The position numbers were made by a program, and so were the translations under genes. 64,000 nucleotides of DNA from Planctomycetota bacterium (lineage in GTDB: Bacteria; Planctomycetota; UBA1135). The notes beneath the pieces are model-generated. The model was not told where the DNA came from and searched no databases. It saw only the letters and a program-made list of their open reading frames with translations. Below are positions 16,542 through 25,279 of the stretch, piece after piece (position 1 is the first letter of the stretch; every line of letters begins with the position of its first letter). The DNA lies in contig JAJFFC010000030.1 of the NCBI GenBank assembly GCA_021776795.1, positions 1 through 64,000 of the forward strand. The letters run 5' to 3'.

Positions 16542-16646
16542 CAGGAGTACACCACAGTTACCCGCACCCGCATTTGTGGGTCTGCGCGTTTGATGAAATA
16601 CGCACAGACCGCGCTTGGCAACGGCGAACAAGGAGTTCGGTTGGGA
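16532..16646 (+). repeat. Longer attC-like element with strong inner hairpin
   Basis: Left end GCCTAAC (16532-16538, perfect R'' box, identical to element A) and right end GTTGGGA (16640-16646, last base off GTTRRRY), 115 bases apart. Just before the right box GGCGAACAAGGA recalls the core of element C. Inside, GGTCTGCGCGT (16579-16589) pairs with ACGCACAGACC (16600-16610) with one mismatch. Such long attC sites are known from chromosomal integrons; alternatively the inner hairpin is just a terminator. Confidence 0.4.
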
Positions 16647-16648
16647 CT

Positions 16649-16917
16649 ATGATGAGTAGCCTATGAACAAAAGCAGAAACGCGAGGAGATCAAGAAGGGG
16701 AATGCCGCGATGGCATCCCGTGCTTTGCTTTTCTATGGTCTTATATCGCCGTGTTTATTTTGCTCAATGCAAAATTCCCTTTCGAAGGATGGCAGGCTTT
16801 CTTCCAGTTATGCAGTACGGTCCAAATGTGCGCGCAAATGATGGGCGTTTTCCTCATTGTCGAATGTCTCATCTCAATATTTCATCTACGTCAATGCCGG
16901 TCAACTATCTACTCTAA
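16649..16917 (+). pseudogene. Probable frameshifted small membrane protein gene
   Basis: No single frame gives a sensible protein, but three frames together do. ATGATGAGTAGC opens at 16649; the frame one base on reads YEQKQKREEIKKGNAAMASRALLFYGL; from about 16730 another frame reads YIAVFILLNAKFPFEGWQAFFQ followed by a second hydrophobic helix (MMGVFLIVECLISIF). The pieces join into a plausible two-helix protein with two frameshifts. The end is not certain because the last frame runs on into the antisense of the next gene; 16917 is the end of the alternative frame. Sequencing error is possible. Confidence 0.35.
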
Positions 16918-17394
16918 TGTCATGAGCAGAGTCTGGTCCAGAATCTCTAACGCTTCGGGCCAGTTATCGGCGTGGCCCTTGCGTGACTTTTCATGGGGAA
17001 AGCCGGAGTGGGTTAGCCGTAAATGCGTCCCGCTTTCTTGCGGGACCAACTCGATGCGCAACACGGTTTCGGCGCCCTCAGTACCGTTCTCACCGGTCAC
17101 CCAAGCCATCTCGACAAGTTCATTCTTCTTCAGCTCCAAAAAGCGACCATAGTGAGGGTGCCGCCCCCAATCGCTTCGGTTGTAGAAGAAAAAGGGTTGA
17201 TCCACTTTGGCGGTCATGAGCAGCTCACCGGATTCAGCAAACCAAAGATCCATGCGCTCAGTCCACGCGCGGAATAGGTCTTCTGCGTTGGCTTTCATCT
17301 GGCGCTCCACCGTCATGGTGAGTATTTGAGCGGAAGTATTGGGTTCAATCTCGGTGCGCAAGGGTTCTCTCCGATTGCCGGCCTTTGGGTGCAT
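16909..17394 (-). CDS. SRPBCC/AHSA1-domain protein
   Basis: 161 residues forming one START-like (AHSA1) domain: VERQMKANAEDLFRAWTERMDLWF at the start of the domain, GRFLELKKNELVEMAWVTG in the middle and LRLTHSGFPHEKSRKGHADNWPEALEILDQ as the C-terminal helix, all typical. These small cavity proteins bind hydrophobic ligands or act as co-regulators; substrate unknown. An upstream TTG (17406) would add four residues. It faces the small pseudogene and is divergent from the CotH gene 82 bases away. Confidence 0.85.
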   Translation of the reverse strand: MHPKAGNRREPLRTEIEPNTSAQILTMTVERQMKANAEDLFRAWTERMDLWFAESGELLMTAKVDQPFFFYNRSDWGRHPHYGRFLELKKNELVEMAWVTGENGTEGAETVLRIELVPQESGTHLRLTHSGFPHEKSRKGHADNWPEALEILDQTLLMTLE

Positions 17395-17476
17395 GATGCG
17401 AGGCAAGCCATACTAGGACATCGCCCACGGAATCTTGGTTATTGAGGTAAGCTAAGGTTCCCCTCTTGTGGTCTCC

Positions 17477-20400
17477 ATGCGTGCCTCCCTCTCCCTTCTT
17501 CTTCTCCTGCTCCTGTGCTCCAATTTGAGCGCAGCGCAGGTTCGCATCAATGAGGTGGTTTCCTCCAACGTCAGCGGCCTCGAGGACGAAGATGGAGATA
17601 CCTCCGACTGGATTGAACTTTGGAATTACGGAGGAGGGGCGGTCAACCTGGGCGGTTGGGGTCTGTCTGACAACCCCGCAGACCCCCACAAGTGGGTCCT
17701 TCCTGGCATGTCGATTCCACCAGACAGCGGCCTCCTGCTCTACGCATCGGGCAAGGGCGATGTCACCGGCAGCCAAGAGTTTCTCACTCTCGTCACTTCA
17801 GGCGACTCCTTTGACTATTGGCCGGGCGGCCAGGCGGTGGCCGCGGGATGGGAGCTTCCGGGTTTCGTGCCGAGCGGATGGGGCCAAGGCCCGAGTGGCT
17901 TCGGCTTTAGCGATGGCGACGACGCCACAATCATCAGCGACAATTCGGTGTTCATTCGTAAAGAGTTCACACTCACCCAAGGCGATATCGACTCTTTTGA
18001 GCAGTTGTATTTCCATGTCGACTACGACGATGGCTTTGTGGCTTATCTCAATGGAGTGGAGATTGATCGCGACAACATGACCGGCGTGAATCCTCCGCAC
18101 AATGCTTTTGCCGACTCCTCGCACGAGGCAGAACTCTATGGCGGCGGCACGATTCACGGTATAGAGATTCGTGATTTACCAAACCTGCTCATCGATGGCA
18201 CCAATGTCCTCGCGGTGCAAGCACACAATGTGACCGCCGGTTCCTCAGATCTGAGTTTGATTCCTTTCCTGACGGCAGTGCGTCCTGCCGCAGTTCCTGT
18301 CGGTCCCGACCCACGGCTGAAGATTCCCAACTACCGTCCCTTCCACACCAACTTTAAGCTCAAGGCTGAAGGGGAGAGTTTGGCTCTCACCGACAGCAAC
18401 ATGGTGTTGATTGATTCGCTCGATACAGGGCGGATGTATGCCAATACCTCGGTTGGCCGCGACACTGCGGGCGCGAACCTATTGATTTTCCAGAGAACCA
18501 CAGCCGACGCACTGAATACTGAGCCAGGCCGCATCGCCTATGCTGAGAATGCGGGCGCAAGCCCAGAAGGCGGTTTCTATCCCAACTCGATTTCGGTGAC
18601 CTTGACGGTTCCGCCAGGAACTGTGGTGCACTACACCTTAGACGGCAACGAGCCAACCACGGCAGACCCGCAGTACACCGGCCCGATTAGTATTTTCCTT
18701 GGGGTGACGCCATTGCGTGCTCGCGCCTTCGAGGCCGGCAAGTGGGGCAGTGTGGTGACGACCGAAACCTATGTTGTGGGCCCGGTGCCGCAAGACTTAC
18801 CTGCGGTCTCCGTGGTGGCGGAACCGAATGATTTATTCGGGCCGAACGGCATTTACACCAACGCTTTTGGCCGCAGAGAAGTGCCGGCCCACGTCGAGCA
18901 TTTCAGCTTAGGCGGAACCCGCATATTGAGTCAGGACATCGGCCTGAAGATTCATGGCGGCTTTGGTTCGCGCTTTAATGCGCAGCTGAGTTTGCGTGCG
19001 ATTGCTCGCGGTGGTTATGGCCCAGGAACCTTTGAGGCCGATCTGTTCCCTGAACTTGGTTTTGATTCCTACAAGCAGTTCTTGTTGCGCAATGCAGGCA
19101 ATGATTGGTGCTATGCGCACATGCGCGATGGCCTCATGCATCGGATTTCTCAGCCGGAAGACATCGAGATCATGGCCTTCCAGCCCACCGTGGTATTCCT
19201 CAATGGCGAGTACTATGGCATCCACAACTTGCGTGAGCGGCAAGATGAAGACTATCTAGCTTCACGCAAAGGCGTGGACCCCGATGAAGTCGATATCCTC
19301 GAGCTGCGCGATGGCGAAGTTATCGAAGGCGACCGAGAGCACTGGGAAGAGACTCTCGACCTGGTGAACAACAGCAACATGAATGACCCCTTGGTTTGGG
19401 CCGAGGTCCAAAGCCGGGTCGATACCGATAACCTTGCCGCCTATTGCATTATGCAGGTTTGGGGTGGCAACGATGATTGGCCGCAGAACAACATTAAGTG
19501 GTGGCGCCCAAGTACGCCGGAAGGTCGCTGGCGCTGGATGCTATACGACACCGACTTCGTGTTTGGCCGTTTCGATTCGGTTCACGTCAATGTGCTGAAC
19601 CATCTTTATGGCAGTAATGCCGACACAGCGGTACTGTTCCGCGCCCTGATGGAAAATGACGGATACCGTCAGGGCTTTGTGAATCGCTACGCAGACTATC
19701 TCAATCAGCATTTCCGCCCACTGCGCACGCGGCAACTGATGTTTGAGATTTACCAGGAGATGAGTCCGGAGATTGATCGCCATATGACTCGTTGGGAAAA
19801 CCAGGGGCCATTTGGATTGAACATCAGCCGAGCTTCCTGGCTTGCGGAGCTGCGGGACATCAGTAGCTACCTTGGCGCGCGTAATAACATTACGCGTCAG
19901 CAAGTGCGTAACAAGTACAACATTCCTGGCGACTTCACGCTGTCTCTGGATATCTCGCCCGCGGGTTCGGGCAGCGTGCAGTTAACCGCGATTGATATCG
20001 CCGAAGCGTGGAGTGGAATCTACTTCCAGTACGTGCCAGTCGCCATGACGGCAATCCCTGCTCCGGGTTGGGAGTTTGATTCGTGGAGCAATCCCTTGCT
20101 TCCGCAGCAAGCCCAAGTCGAGATCATTTCCGATGGCGCACCCTATGGCGTCAGCGCAGTATTCCGGCCAGCTGCGAACGCAGGCATGGTGATCCATGAG
20201 ATCAACTACAACTCAAGCTCCGGCTTTGACCCCGGTGATTGGGTGGAGCTTTACAACAACAGTGCTTCCGCCATCGACATCAGCCTCTGGACCTTTGAGG
20301 ATTCTGGCTCAACCTACACCGTGCCTGCTGGAACCACGATTCCGTCGGGAGGCTATTTGGTTCTGGCTAGTGATGTGAACCAGTTCACTTCCACTTATGG

Positions 20401-20641
20401 GGCTGGAGTGACCGCTCTTGGCGACCTCGGCTTTGCCTTCAGTGGCAGCGGAGAGCTCCTTCGCTTGCGCGATGGCTCTGGTGTCTTAGTCGACGAAGTC
20501 GATTACGATGACTCTGCTCCCTGGCCGACCACGCCCGATGGCATCGGTCCAACCCTGGAATTGATAGATCCCAATCTAGACAACAACGCCGGCGCGAGTT
20601 GGCAGGCTAGTTCTGCAGTGGGCGGAAGCCCTGGTCAATAG
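17477..20641 (+). CDS. Secreted CotH-kinase/lamin-tail-domain protein
   Basis: A 1054-residue exported protein. Signal peptide MRASLSLLLLLLLCSNLSAAQ; then a lamin-tail domain (about 23-105, IELWNYGGGAVNLGGWGLSD), a galactose-binding-like segment (about 155-275), a chitobiase C-terminal-like domain (YTLDGNEPTTADPQY), a CotH domain (about 440-780; LKIHGGFGS, VVFLNGEYYGIHNLRERQDE, MLYDTDFVFGR), an InlB-like repeat (about 815-895) and a second lamin-tail domain (about 900-1010). CotH proteins are atypical protein kinases in spore formers; in marine bacteria this architecture is of unknown role, probably at the cell surface. From here on the base composition is uniform with the right part of the window. 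Confidence 0.9.
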   Translation: MRASLSLLLLLLLCSNLSAAQVRINEVVSSNVSGLEDEDGDTSDWIELWNYGGGAVNLGGWGLSDNPADPHKWVLPGMSIPPDSGLLLYASGKGDVTGSQEFLTLVTSGDSFDYWPGGQAVAAGWELPGFVPSGWGQGPSGFGFSDGDDATIISDNSVFIRKEFTLTQGDIDSFEQLYFHVDYDDGFVAYLNGVEIDRDNMTGVNPPHNAFADSSHEAELYGGGTIHGIEIRDLPNLLIDGTNVLAVQAHNVTAGSSDLSLIPFLTAVRPAAVPVGPDPRLKIPNYRPFHTNFKLKAEGESLALTDSNMVLIDSLDTGRMYANTSVGRDTAGANLLIFQRTTADALNTEPGRIAYAENAGASPEGGFYPNSISVTLTVPPGTVVHYTLDGNEPTTADPQYTGPISIFLGVTPLRARAFEAGKWGSVVTTETYVVGPVPQDLPAVSVVAEPNDLFGPNGIYTNAFGRREVPAHVEHFSLGGTRILSQDIGLKIHGGFGSRFNAQLSLRAIARGGYGPGTFEADLFPELGFDSYKQFLLRNAGNDWCYAHMRDGLMHRISQPEDIEIMAFQPTVVFLNGEYYGIHNLRERQDEDYLASRKGVDPDEVDILELRDGEVIEGDREHWEETLDLVNNSNMNDPLVWAEVQSRVDTDNLAAYCIMQVWGGNDDWPQNNIKWWRPSTPEGRWRWMLYDTDFVFGRFDSVHVNVLNHLYGSNADTAVLFRALMENDGYRQGFVNRYADYLNQHFRPLRTRQLMFEIYQEMSPEIDRHMTRWENQGPFGLNISRASWLAELRDISSYLGARNNITRQQVRNKYNIPGDFTLSLDISPAGSGSVQLTAIDIAEAWSGIYFQYVPVAMTAIPAPGWEFDSWSNPLLPQQAQVEIISDGAPYGVSAVFRPAANAGMVIHEINYNSSSGFDPGDWVELYNNSASAIDISLWTFEDSGSTYTVPAGTTIPSGGYLVLASDVNQFTSTYGAGVTALGDLGFAFSGSGELLRLRDGSGVLVDEVDYDDSAPWPTTPDGIGPTLELIDPNLDNNAGASWQASSAVGGSPGQ

Positions 20642-20655
20642 CTGGTGAGAGCGCG

Positions 20656-22092
20656 GTGCCGCTAATCCTTCTGACCGGAGCAACCGGCTATATCGGTGGT
20701 CGGCTCCTGCGCCGCCTGGAGACCGCAGGCTACGAAGTGCGTTGTTTGGCGCGTCGCCCTGAATCCCTGCGCGAAAAGGTAGGGGAGGGCACCGAGGTCG
20801 TTGAGGGCGACGTCTTGGACTGCGCCAGCCTGGATCGCGCGATGGAAGGCGTTGCAATTGCCTACTACCTTGTGCATTCCATGGGCGCGAGCGGTTCATT
20901 TGAAGATGCGGACCGTGAAGCGGCGAGGAACTTCGGGGAAGCAGCGAAAGCCGCTGGAGTCCAACGCATGATTTATGTTGGCGGTCTTGGTCGCGACGAG
21001 GAAGATTTGTCGCCGCACCTGCGCAGCCGTCATGAAGTGGGTCATGTTTTGCGCGAAAGTGGGGTGGGTGTTATTGAGTTACGTGCTTCTGTGGTGATTG
21101 GTTCGGGCAGCCTATCTTTTGAGATGATTCGTGCCCTGGTGGAACGACTGCCGTTCATGGTTGCGCCGAAATGGGTCAGTGTGGAAGCGCAGCCAATTGC
21201 GATTGATGATCTCTTGGCATATCTGCTGCAAGCCATCACTCTGCCCCCGGAGCAGAACGACATATACGAAGTGGGTGGGGCGGATCGTGTGAGCTATGGA
21301 GACATCATGCGCGAATATTCACGCCAGCGTGGATTGCGCTTGTTCATGGTTCCGGTTCCATTCTTGACACCCTATCTTTCCAGCCTTTGGCTCGGCTTGG
21401 TCACTCCGCTGTATGCCCGCGTGGGGCGGAAATTGATTACCTCGCTGATTCATTCGACAGTTGTTCGTGACCATCGCGCACTCAAAATCTTTTCGGTGCA
21501 GCCGATTGGCGTGGCAGAGGCGGTGCGTCGTGCTTTGTTGCGAGAAGACCAAGAGTTTGCCGAAACTCGGTGGTCCGATGCCGTGTCTTCTGTGGGCCAG
21601 CCGCGCTCTTACGGTGGGGTGCGCTTCGGCACTCGCTTGGTCGATGCACGAACGATTCGCGTGGCGGCACCAGCGGCATCCTGTTTTGCGCCGATTCAAG
21701 CCATCGGCGGAGAAACCGGGTGGTATCGCTACAACTGGCTTTGGCGCCTGCGCGGCTTCTTAGATCTTCTGGTGGGCGGTCCTGGAATGCGCCGCGGTCG
21801 GCCACACCCGTTTTTGCTCAAAACCGGCGACACCGTAGATTTTTGGCGCGTCGAAGAGTTTGAGCCCAATCAGCGTTTGCGCCTTTACGCAGAAATGAAG
21901 TTGCCTGGCCGTGCTTGGCTCGAGTTTGAAGTTGTCCCCGATGGCGAAGAAACCATCATTCACCAAACGGCCATCTTCGACCCAATTGGTTGGTTCGGTC
22001 GCGCCTATTGGTACGGTATTTATCCACTACACCACCTCATTTTTGGTGGCATGCTGAAGGCGATCGGGCGCGCCGCGACTACAGCACGGTGA
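20656..22092 (+). CDS. NAD(P)-binding SDR protein fused to a DUF2867 domain
   Basis: 478 residues. The N-terminal 300 residues form an NmrA-like Rossmann domain with LTGATGYIGGRLLRRL at residues 5-20 and MIYVGGLGRDEEDLSPHLRSRHEVG, typical of the YbjT-like family. The C-terminal part (about 320-475) is DUF2867, an SRPBCC-like module (FWRVEEFEPNQRLRLYAEMKLPGRAWLEFEV, ending IHQTAIFDPIGWFGRAYWYGIYPLHHLIFGGML). This two-domain design is common in marine bacteria; substrate unknown, possibly a lipid. GTG start 14 bases after the CotH stop; 3' end overlaps the convergent subtilisin gene by 14 bases. Confidence 0.88.
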   Translation: MPLILLTGATGYIGGRLLRRLETAGYEVRCLARRPESLREKVGEGTEVVEGDVLDCASLDRAMEGVAIAYYLVHSMGASGSFEDADREAARNFGEAAKAAGVQRMIYVGGLGRDEEDLSPHLRSRHEVGHVLRESGVGVIELRASVVIGSGSLSFEMIRALVERLPFMVAPKWVSVEAQPIAIDDLLAYLLQAITLPPEQNDIYEVGGADRVSYGDIMREYSRQRGLRLFMVPVPFLTPYLSSLWLGLVTPLYARVGRKLITSLIHSTVVRDHRALKIFSVQPIGVAEAVRRALLREDQEFAETRWSDAVSSVGQPRSYGGVRFGTRLVDARTIRVAAPAASCFAPIQAIGGETGWYRYNWLWRLRGFLDLLVGGPGMRRGRPHPFLLKTGDTVDFWRVEEFEPNQRLRLYAEMKLPGRAWLEFEVVPDGEETIIHQTAIFDPIGWFGRAYWYGIYPLHHLIFGGMLKAIGRAATTAR

Positions 22093-23632
22093 CGATCACC
22101 GAATCCAACAGCATGTCATTCAGCTCGGGCACACCATTGATGATGGTGTCGACGCCAAACAGGAATTCATGAGTCCCGACTGGTAAGCCAGACCAATCCA
22201 GAACAGTGTCTGAGGCGAGTGGATACATCGGGCCCTGGTACATCGGCAGGACCCCTAAAGCCCATTGGCTTTGATTGAAGTGGCGCCAACCGGAAGGCGC
22301 ATTGACGACTAGCCACCATTCGCTTGGGTCGGTGCCCAAGGTTCCCGGCTCGACTTGGATTTCCAGGGTCAGGTTGGCTCCGCGCACGATAAAGGCTTCG
22401 GTGCCCTGGCCATTGGCGGTAATGCTGACAAAGCCAGCGGCTTGCAGTGTGGCATAAGCATCGATGCGACCATGGCCCCAATAGGGGTCCTCGCCTAGAG
22501 TTCCCAGGTCGACGCACCCGGCAAAAATGCTGGCCTCGACTTGATCTGGGGTGAGTTCAGGGCGCAGGCTCCAAGTGAGAGCGGCGAGCCCTGAAACCAT
22601 AGGAGTTGCGGCACTGGTACCACTGCCCACAGCCAGCGCGCTGACCACGCCGGTGCTGTAGATATCGGTGGCTGGTGCATAAACATCAACTGCGACACCG
22701 AAAGCAGAAAAGCTGGCTTTGGCATCGGCGGGATCGGTGCCGCCGACAACAATGACATCGTCCCAATCAAACCAACTGAGGTCGCGTTGATCATTGCCGG
22801 CGGCCCAGAACAGCAGGCTGCCAAGGCCCTTGACATAAGCGCCCGTGGTTTGCACCGAACTATTTTCGACGCCGGTTTGGCTGACGTTGATGCATTTCGC
22901 ACCATTCTCTGCCGCCCATCGTGCACCTTCGGTAATGTTGTGCAGATAACCGCCTCCCGGCTGGTTGTAATAGCGCACGGGCATCATTGAGAGGTTCCAA
23001 CCCATACCCGCCACAAATGTGCCGTTGTTTCCTGTGGCACCCGCCAGGCCGGAGACAAAAGTGCCATGGCCGTCGACATCGGTGACATCGCCGCCAAGGC
23101 TTTGCGCGAGATCGTCATCGGAGTTGTAGCCCGAGACTAAGGTGCCCACGAGGTCGGGGTGATCTAGTTGCATGCCGCCATCGACAATCGCCACAATGAC
23201 ACTGGAATCTCCGGTTTCGATTCCCCAAGCTAGTGGTGAGCGAATCTGGTCATGGTGCCATTGTTGCCAATAGCTGGCATCGTTGGGAGTTTGCAGCGTG
23301 GGAAAGCAAATCCAATCTGGCTCGGCATATTCGTAGTCTCCTGTCTCCATCAGCCAATGCGCGTATGAGTTTTCATTGTGGTGAGGAGGAACGGCAACGA
23401 TGTACTCATCGGTTTGCGCCACAAACTCGACAACATGTTCCTGCAAGCGGCTGACGGCGCGCGCATGATGCCCTTCGCTTTGCTGCGGGCGCACAATCAT
23501 GAGCCCTGAGAATTCTAGTTGACCCGGGCGCTCCACAAATTTGGCATTAGGGTTCGCGGGCGATTCTTCTTGTGCGAAACTAAGACCACACAGAGAGACT
23601 AGGGTTAAGGTGCATGCAGTAGGGATATGCAT
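22079..23632 (-). CDS. Secreted subtilisin-like serine protease (S8 family)
   Basis: 517 residues with signal peptide MHIPTACTLTLVSLCGLSFAQ. The catalytic triad is complete: Asp151 in VIVAIVDGGMQLDHPD, His189 in DVDGHGTFVSGLAG and Ser340 in GSGTSAATPMVSG, with the oxyanion Asn280 in WAAGND. Residues about 30-120 look like an inhibitor-I9-type propeptide. About 130 residues after the protease domain (from QAAGFVSITANGQG on) form a beta-rich extension without Pro-protein convertase features. Extracellular or periplasmic proteolysis is the expected role. Confidence 0.93.
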   Translation of the reverse strand: MHIPTACTLTLVSLCGLSFAQEESPANPNAKFVERPGQLEFSGLMIVRPQQSEGHHARAVSRLQEHVVEFVAQTDEYIVAVPPHHNENSYAHWLMETGDYEYAEPDWICFPTLQTPNDASYWQQWHHDQIRSPLAWGIETGDSSVIVAIVDGGMQLDHPDLVGTLVSGYNSDDDLAQSLGGDVTDVDGHGTFVSGLAGATGNNGTFVAGMGWNLSMMPVRYYNQPGGGYLHNITEGARWAAENGAKCINVSQTGVENSSVQTTGAYVKGLGSLLFWAAGNDQRDLSWFDWDDVIVVGGTDPADAKASFSAFGVAVDVYAPATDIYSTGVVSALAVGSGTSAATPMVSGLAALTWSLRPELTPDQVEASIFAGCVDLGTLGEDPYWGHGRIDAYATLQAAGFVSITANGQGTEAFIVRGANLTLEIQVEPGTLGTDPSEWWLVVNAPSGWRHFNQSQWALGVLPMYQGPMYPLASDTVLDWSGLPVGTHEFLFGVDTIINGVPELNDMLLDSVIVTVL

Positions 23633-23718
23633 GCTTCCATGCTATCCGAAATCTCTCGACAGGTTAATTGGGGGCCTCAGGGCGGAGGCCAAATATGCTG
23701 ATAGAATCGCTTAGGCTC

Positions 23719-23871
23719 ATGACTCCTCTAAAGCCATTCATTCTAATTCTATCTTGCCTGGCGATGACCTCTTGTTCGCACGCCCGCCATACACCAGACT
23801 CTCGCTACACTTCCGAGGTAACCCGAACACACCGGTTGGCCCTTTCACGGAAAACGAACATGGAGATTTGA
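23719..23871 (+). CDS. Very small lipoprotein, possibly a remnant
   Basis: 50 codons beginning MTPLKPFILILSCLAMTSC, a good lipoprotein signal with Cys at 19, followed by a short polar tail that ends in ATGGAGATTTGA. The stop overlaps the TTG proposed as start of the next gene. Lipoproteins this small exist, but an alternative is that this signal once belonged to the next frame and was split off by a frameshift. Confidence 0.4.
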   Translation: MTPLKPFILILSCLAMTSCSHARHTPDSRYTSEVTRTHRLALSRKTNMEI

Positions 23872-24752
23872 AGTTTGAGGGACCGCCGGACTACTACCAC
23901 CATGCTTCGCAGTCCAAGGGGAAAAGTGAGGCACTCCTCAGTAGTCTATGTTTGCTAATTGTCCTGACCTCCTGTCAGGGCAAAAATGCGCAAACGGTGA
24001 CCGTGAAGCAGGTGTTAGGCATGCTCGAGGAAAACGCTGACCAGCCTTATGGCTGCCGCATCGTTGCAGAGCTCAAGTCTTTCTGGATTGACGAAGATAC
24101 TCTGGATAGATGGCAAGCATCAACCGAGTTTTATCATGAGAAGCGATGGGTGTCCTGCCTGGTTTCAGACTTAGCCATTAACCTCATGCCATATCAGCGA
24201 CTGATGGAGAAGCGCATGAACGGCATCGTTCATAGCCTAGAAGACAATCAGCCAGAAGACGAGTTGCCCTTTTGGGAATGCGGAACATTCCCCAAAAACC
24301 CCACAGGATTGGCCGGCTATGACATTTACCCCGCTGGTGGTTGGGATCTCTGCTCGCAAGCCAGAGGCCTCTTGACGGATTTCCCACCTGACCACATCAG
24401 CTTTGAGGGGGAAGAAATGCGCATGTCCTGGGAGATCATTCCTGCCGAGTTGAAGCAGTTTCTTTACGATGGCTTCCCCCTTCGTGGCGTGAGGGCTGAC
24501 ATCTCCGAAGTCTCCCTTGCTTCCCTGTCCCTGGCGATAGATGTCTCCGAAGGGGTTCCCCTGCGCTTTGCATACGCGTGGAGCAATGGCGAATCCTGGT
24601 CCCTCGAATTTCAGGACTTTGCCCTACTCGAGCAAGACTATCAGGAGAAGGTGGACCACCTAAGGTCACGCATGAGTGCGCCATTCGAAATCGGTTGCTT
24701 CTGCGACGGCAAGATTTACGAGGTCGAGTTGGAACTCCCCGAGCCCAAGTAA
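23868..24752 (+). CDS. Lipoprotein-like protein of unknown family, start uncertain
   Basis: The body (from about 23990) is a 250-residue protein without a family I recognise; YGCRIVAELKSFWIDEDTLDRW and SWEIIPAELKQFLYDGFPLRGVRADIS are typical segments. Before it comes KSEALLSSLCLLIVLTSCQ, a clean lipobox, but no ATG or GTG precedes that signal in frame. The only candidate is TTG at 23868, overlapping the stop of the previous small lipoprotein (TTGA), which would leave an unusually long polar stretch before the hydrophobic core. A mutated start or frameshift is possible. Confidence 0.55.
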   Translation: MKFEGPPDYYHHASQSKGKSEALLSSLCLLIVLTSCQGKNAQTVTVKQVLGMLEENADQPYGCRIVAELKSFWIDEDTLDRWQASTEFYHEKRWVSCLVSDLAINLMPYQRLMEKRMNGIVHSLEDNQPEDELPFWECGTFPKNPTGLAGYDIYPAGGWDLCSQARGLLTDFPPDHISFEGEEMRMSWEIIPAELKQFLYDGFPLRGVRADISEVSLASLSLAIDVSEGVPLRFAYAWSNGESWSLEFQDFALLEQDYQEKVDHLRSRMSAPFEIGCFCDGKIYEVELELPEPK

Positions 24753-24754
24753 TC

Positions 24755-25264
24755 ATGAGAGCAAACTTGCCCGAACAAGTGCGCATCGGCGGCTTGTCCA
24801 AAAGAGAGTTGCTGCACTCTCTGGGCAAGCAAGCGGTGCGGTGGAATCAAGCTGCGGAAGATTTGTTTGCCGATGACCGCTTCCAGCTCTCAGCGCAAGA
24901 AGTCAAGGTGCCCATTCTGGTTCATTCCCTCGCAGACCTAGGTTTTGCCGATGGCGCCACATACCCGCAAATCATGCTCCGCGCTCAGGGGCAAGGCTTG
25001 CAGGAATGTCCTTTGGAGTTAGGCCCGCACCTGCGCTTGCAGTATCAAGAAGCCACGGAGAGCGACCAACTAAGGAAAATCTCTTGTTCTGGGAATGCCC
25101 CCCTTGGCTCTCTCACGGTCGCCAGTCGACCCCTCGATGAGAATGACGAAACGCCAAAGGGCTTCTACCTACGAAGCCTAGATGGCGAACGCTGGCTGCG
25201 CGGCTATTGGGCAGACTTTGAACATGTTTGGAGTGGCGACGACCACTTCGTTTTTGCCTGCTAA
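24755..25264 (+). CDS. Conserved hypothetical protein with a CPLELGPHLRLQY motif
   Basis: 169 residues, ATG at 24755 two bases after the previous stop. The layout is GGLSKRELLHSLGKQAVRWNQAAEDLFADDRF, a strand LVHSLADLGFADGATYPQIM, then GLQECPLELGPHLRLQYQEA and a C-terminal WLRGYWAD segment. I recall the CPLELGPHLRLQY stretch as a marker of a widespread uncharacterised bacterial family, but no activity is known to me. No signal peptide; probably cytoplasmic. Confidence 0.7.
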   Translation: MRANLPEQVRIGGLSKRELLHSLGKQAVRWNQAAEDLFADDRFQLSAQEVKVPILVHSLADLGFADGATYPQIMLRAQGQGLQECPLELGPHLRLQYQEATESDQLRKISCSGNAPLGSLTVASRPLDENDETPKGFYLRSLDGERWLRGYWADFEHVWSGDDHFVFAC

Positions 25265-25279
25265 GGTGAACGCGAACGG

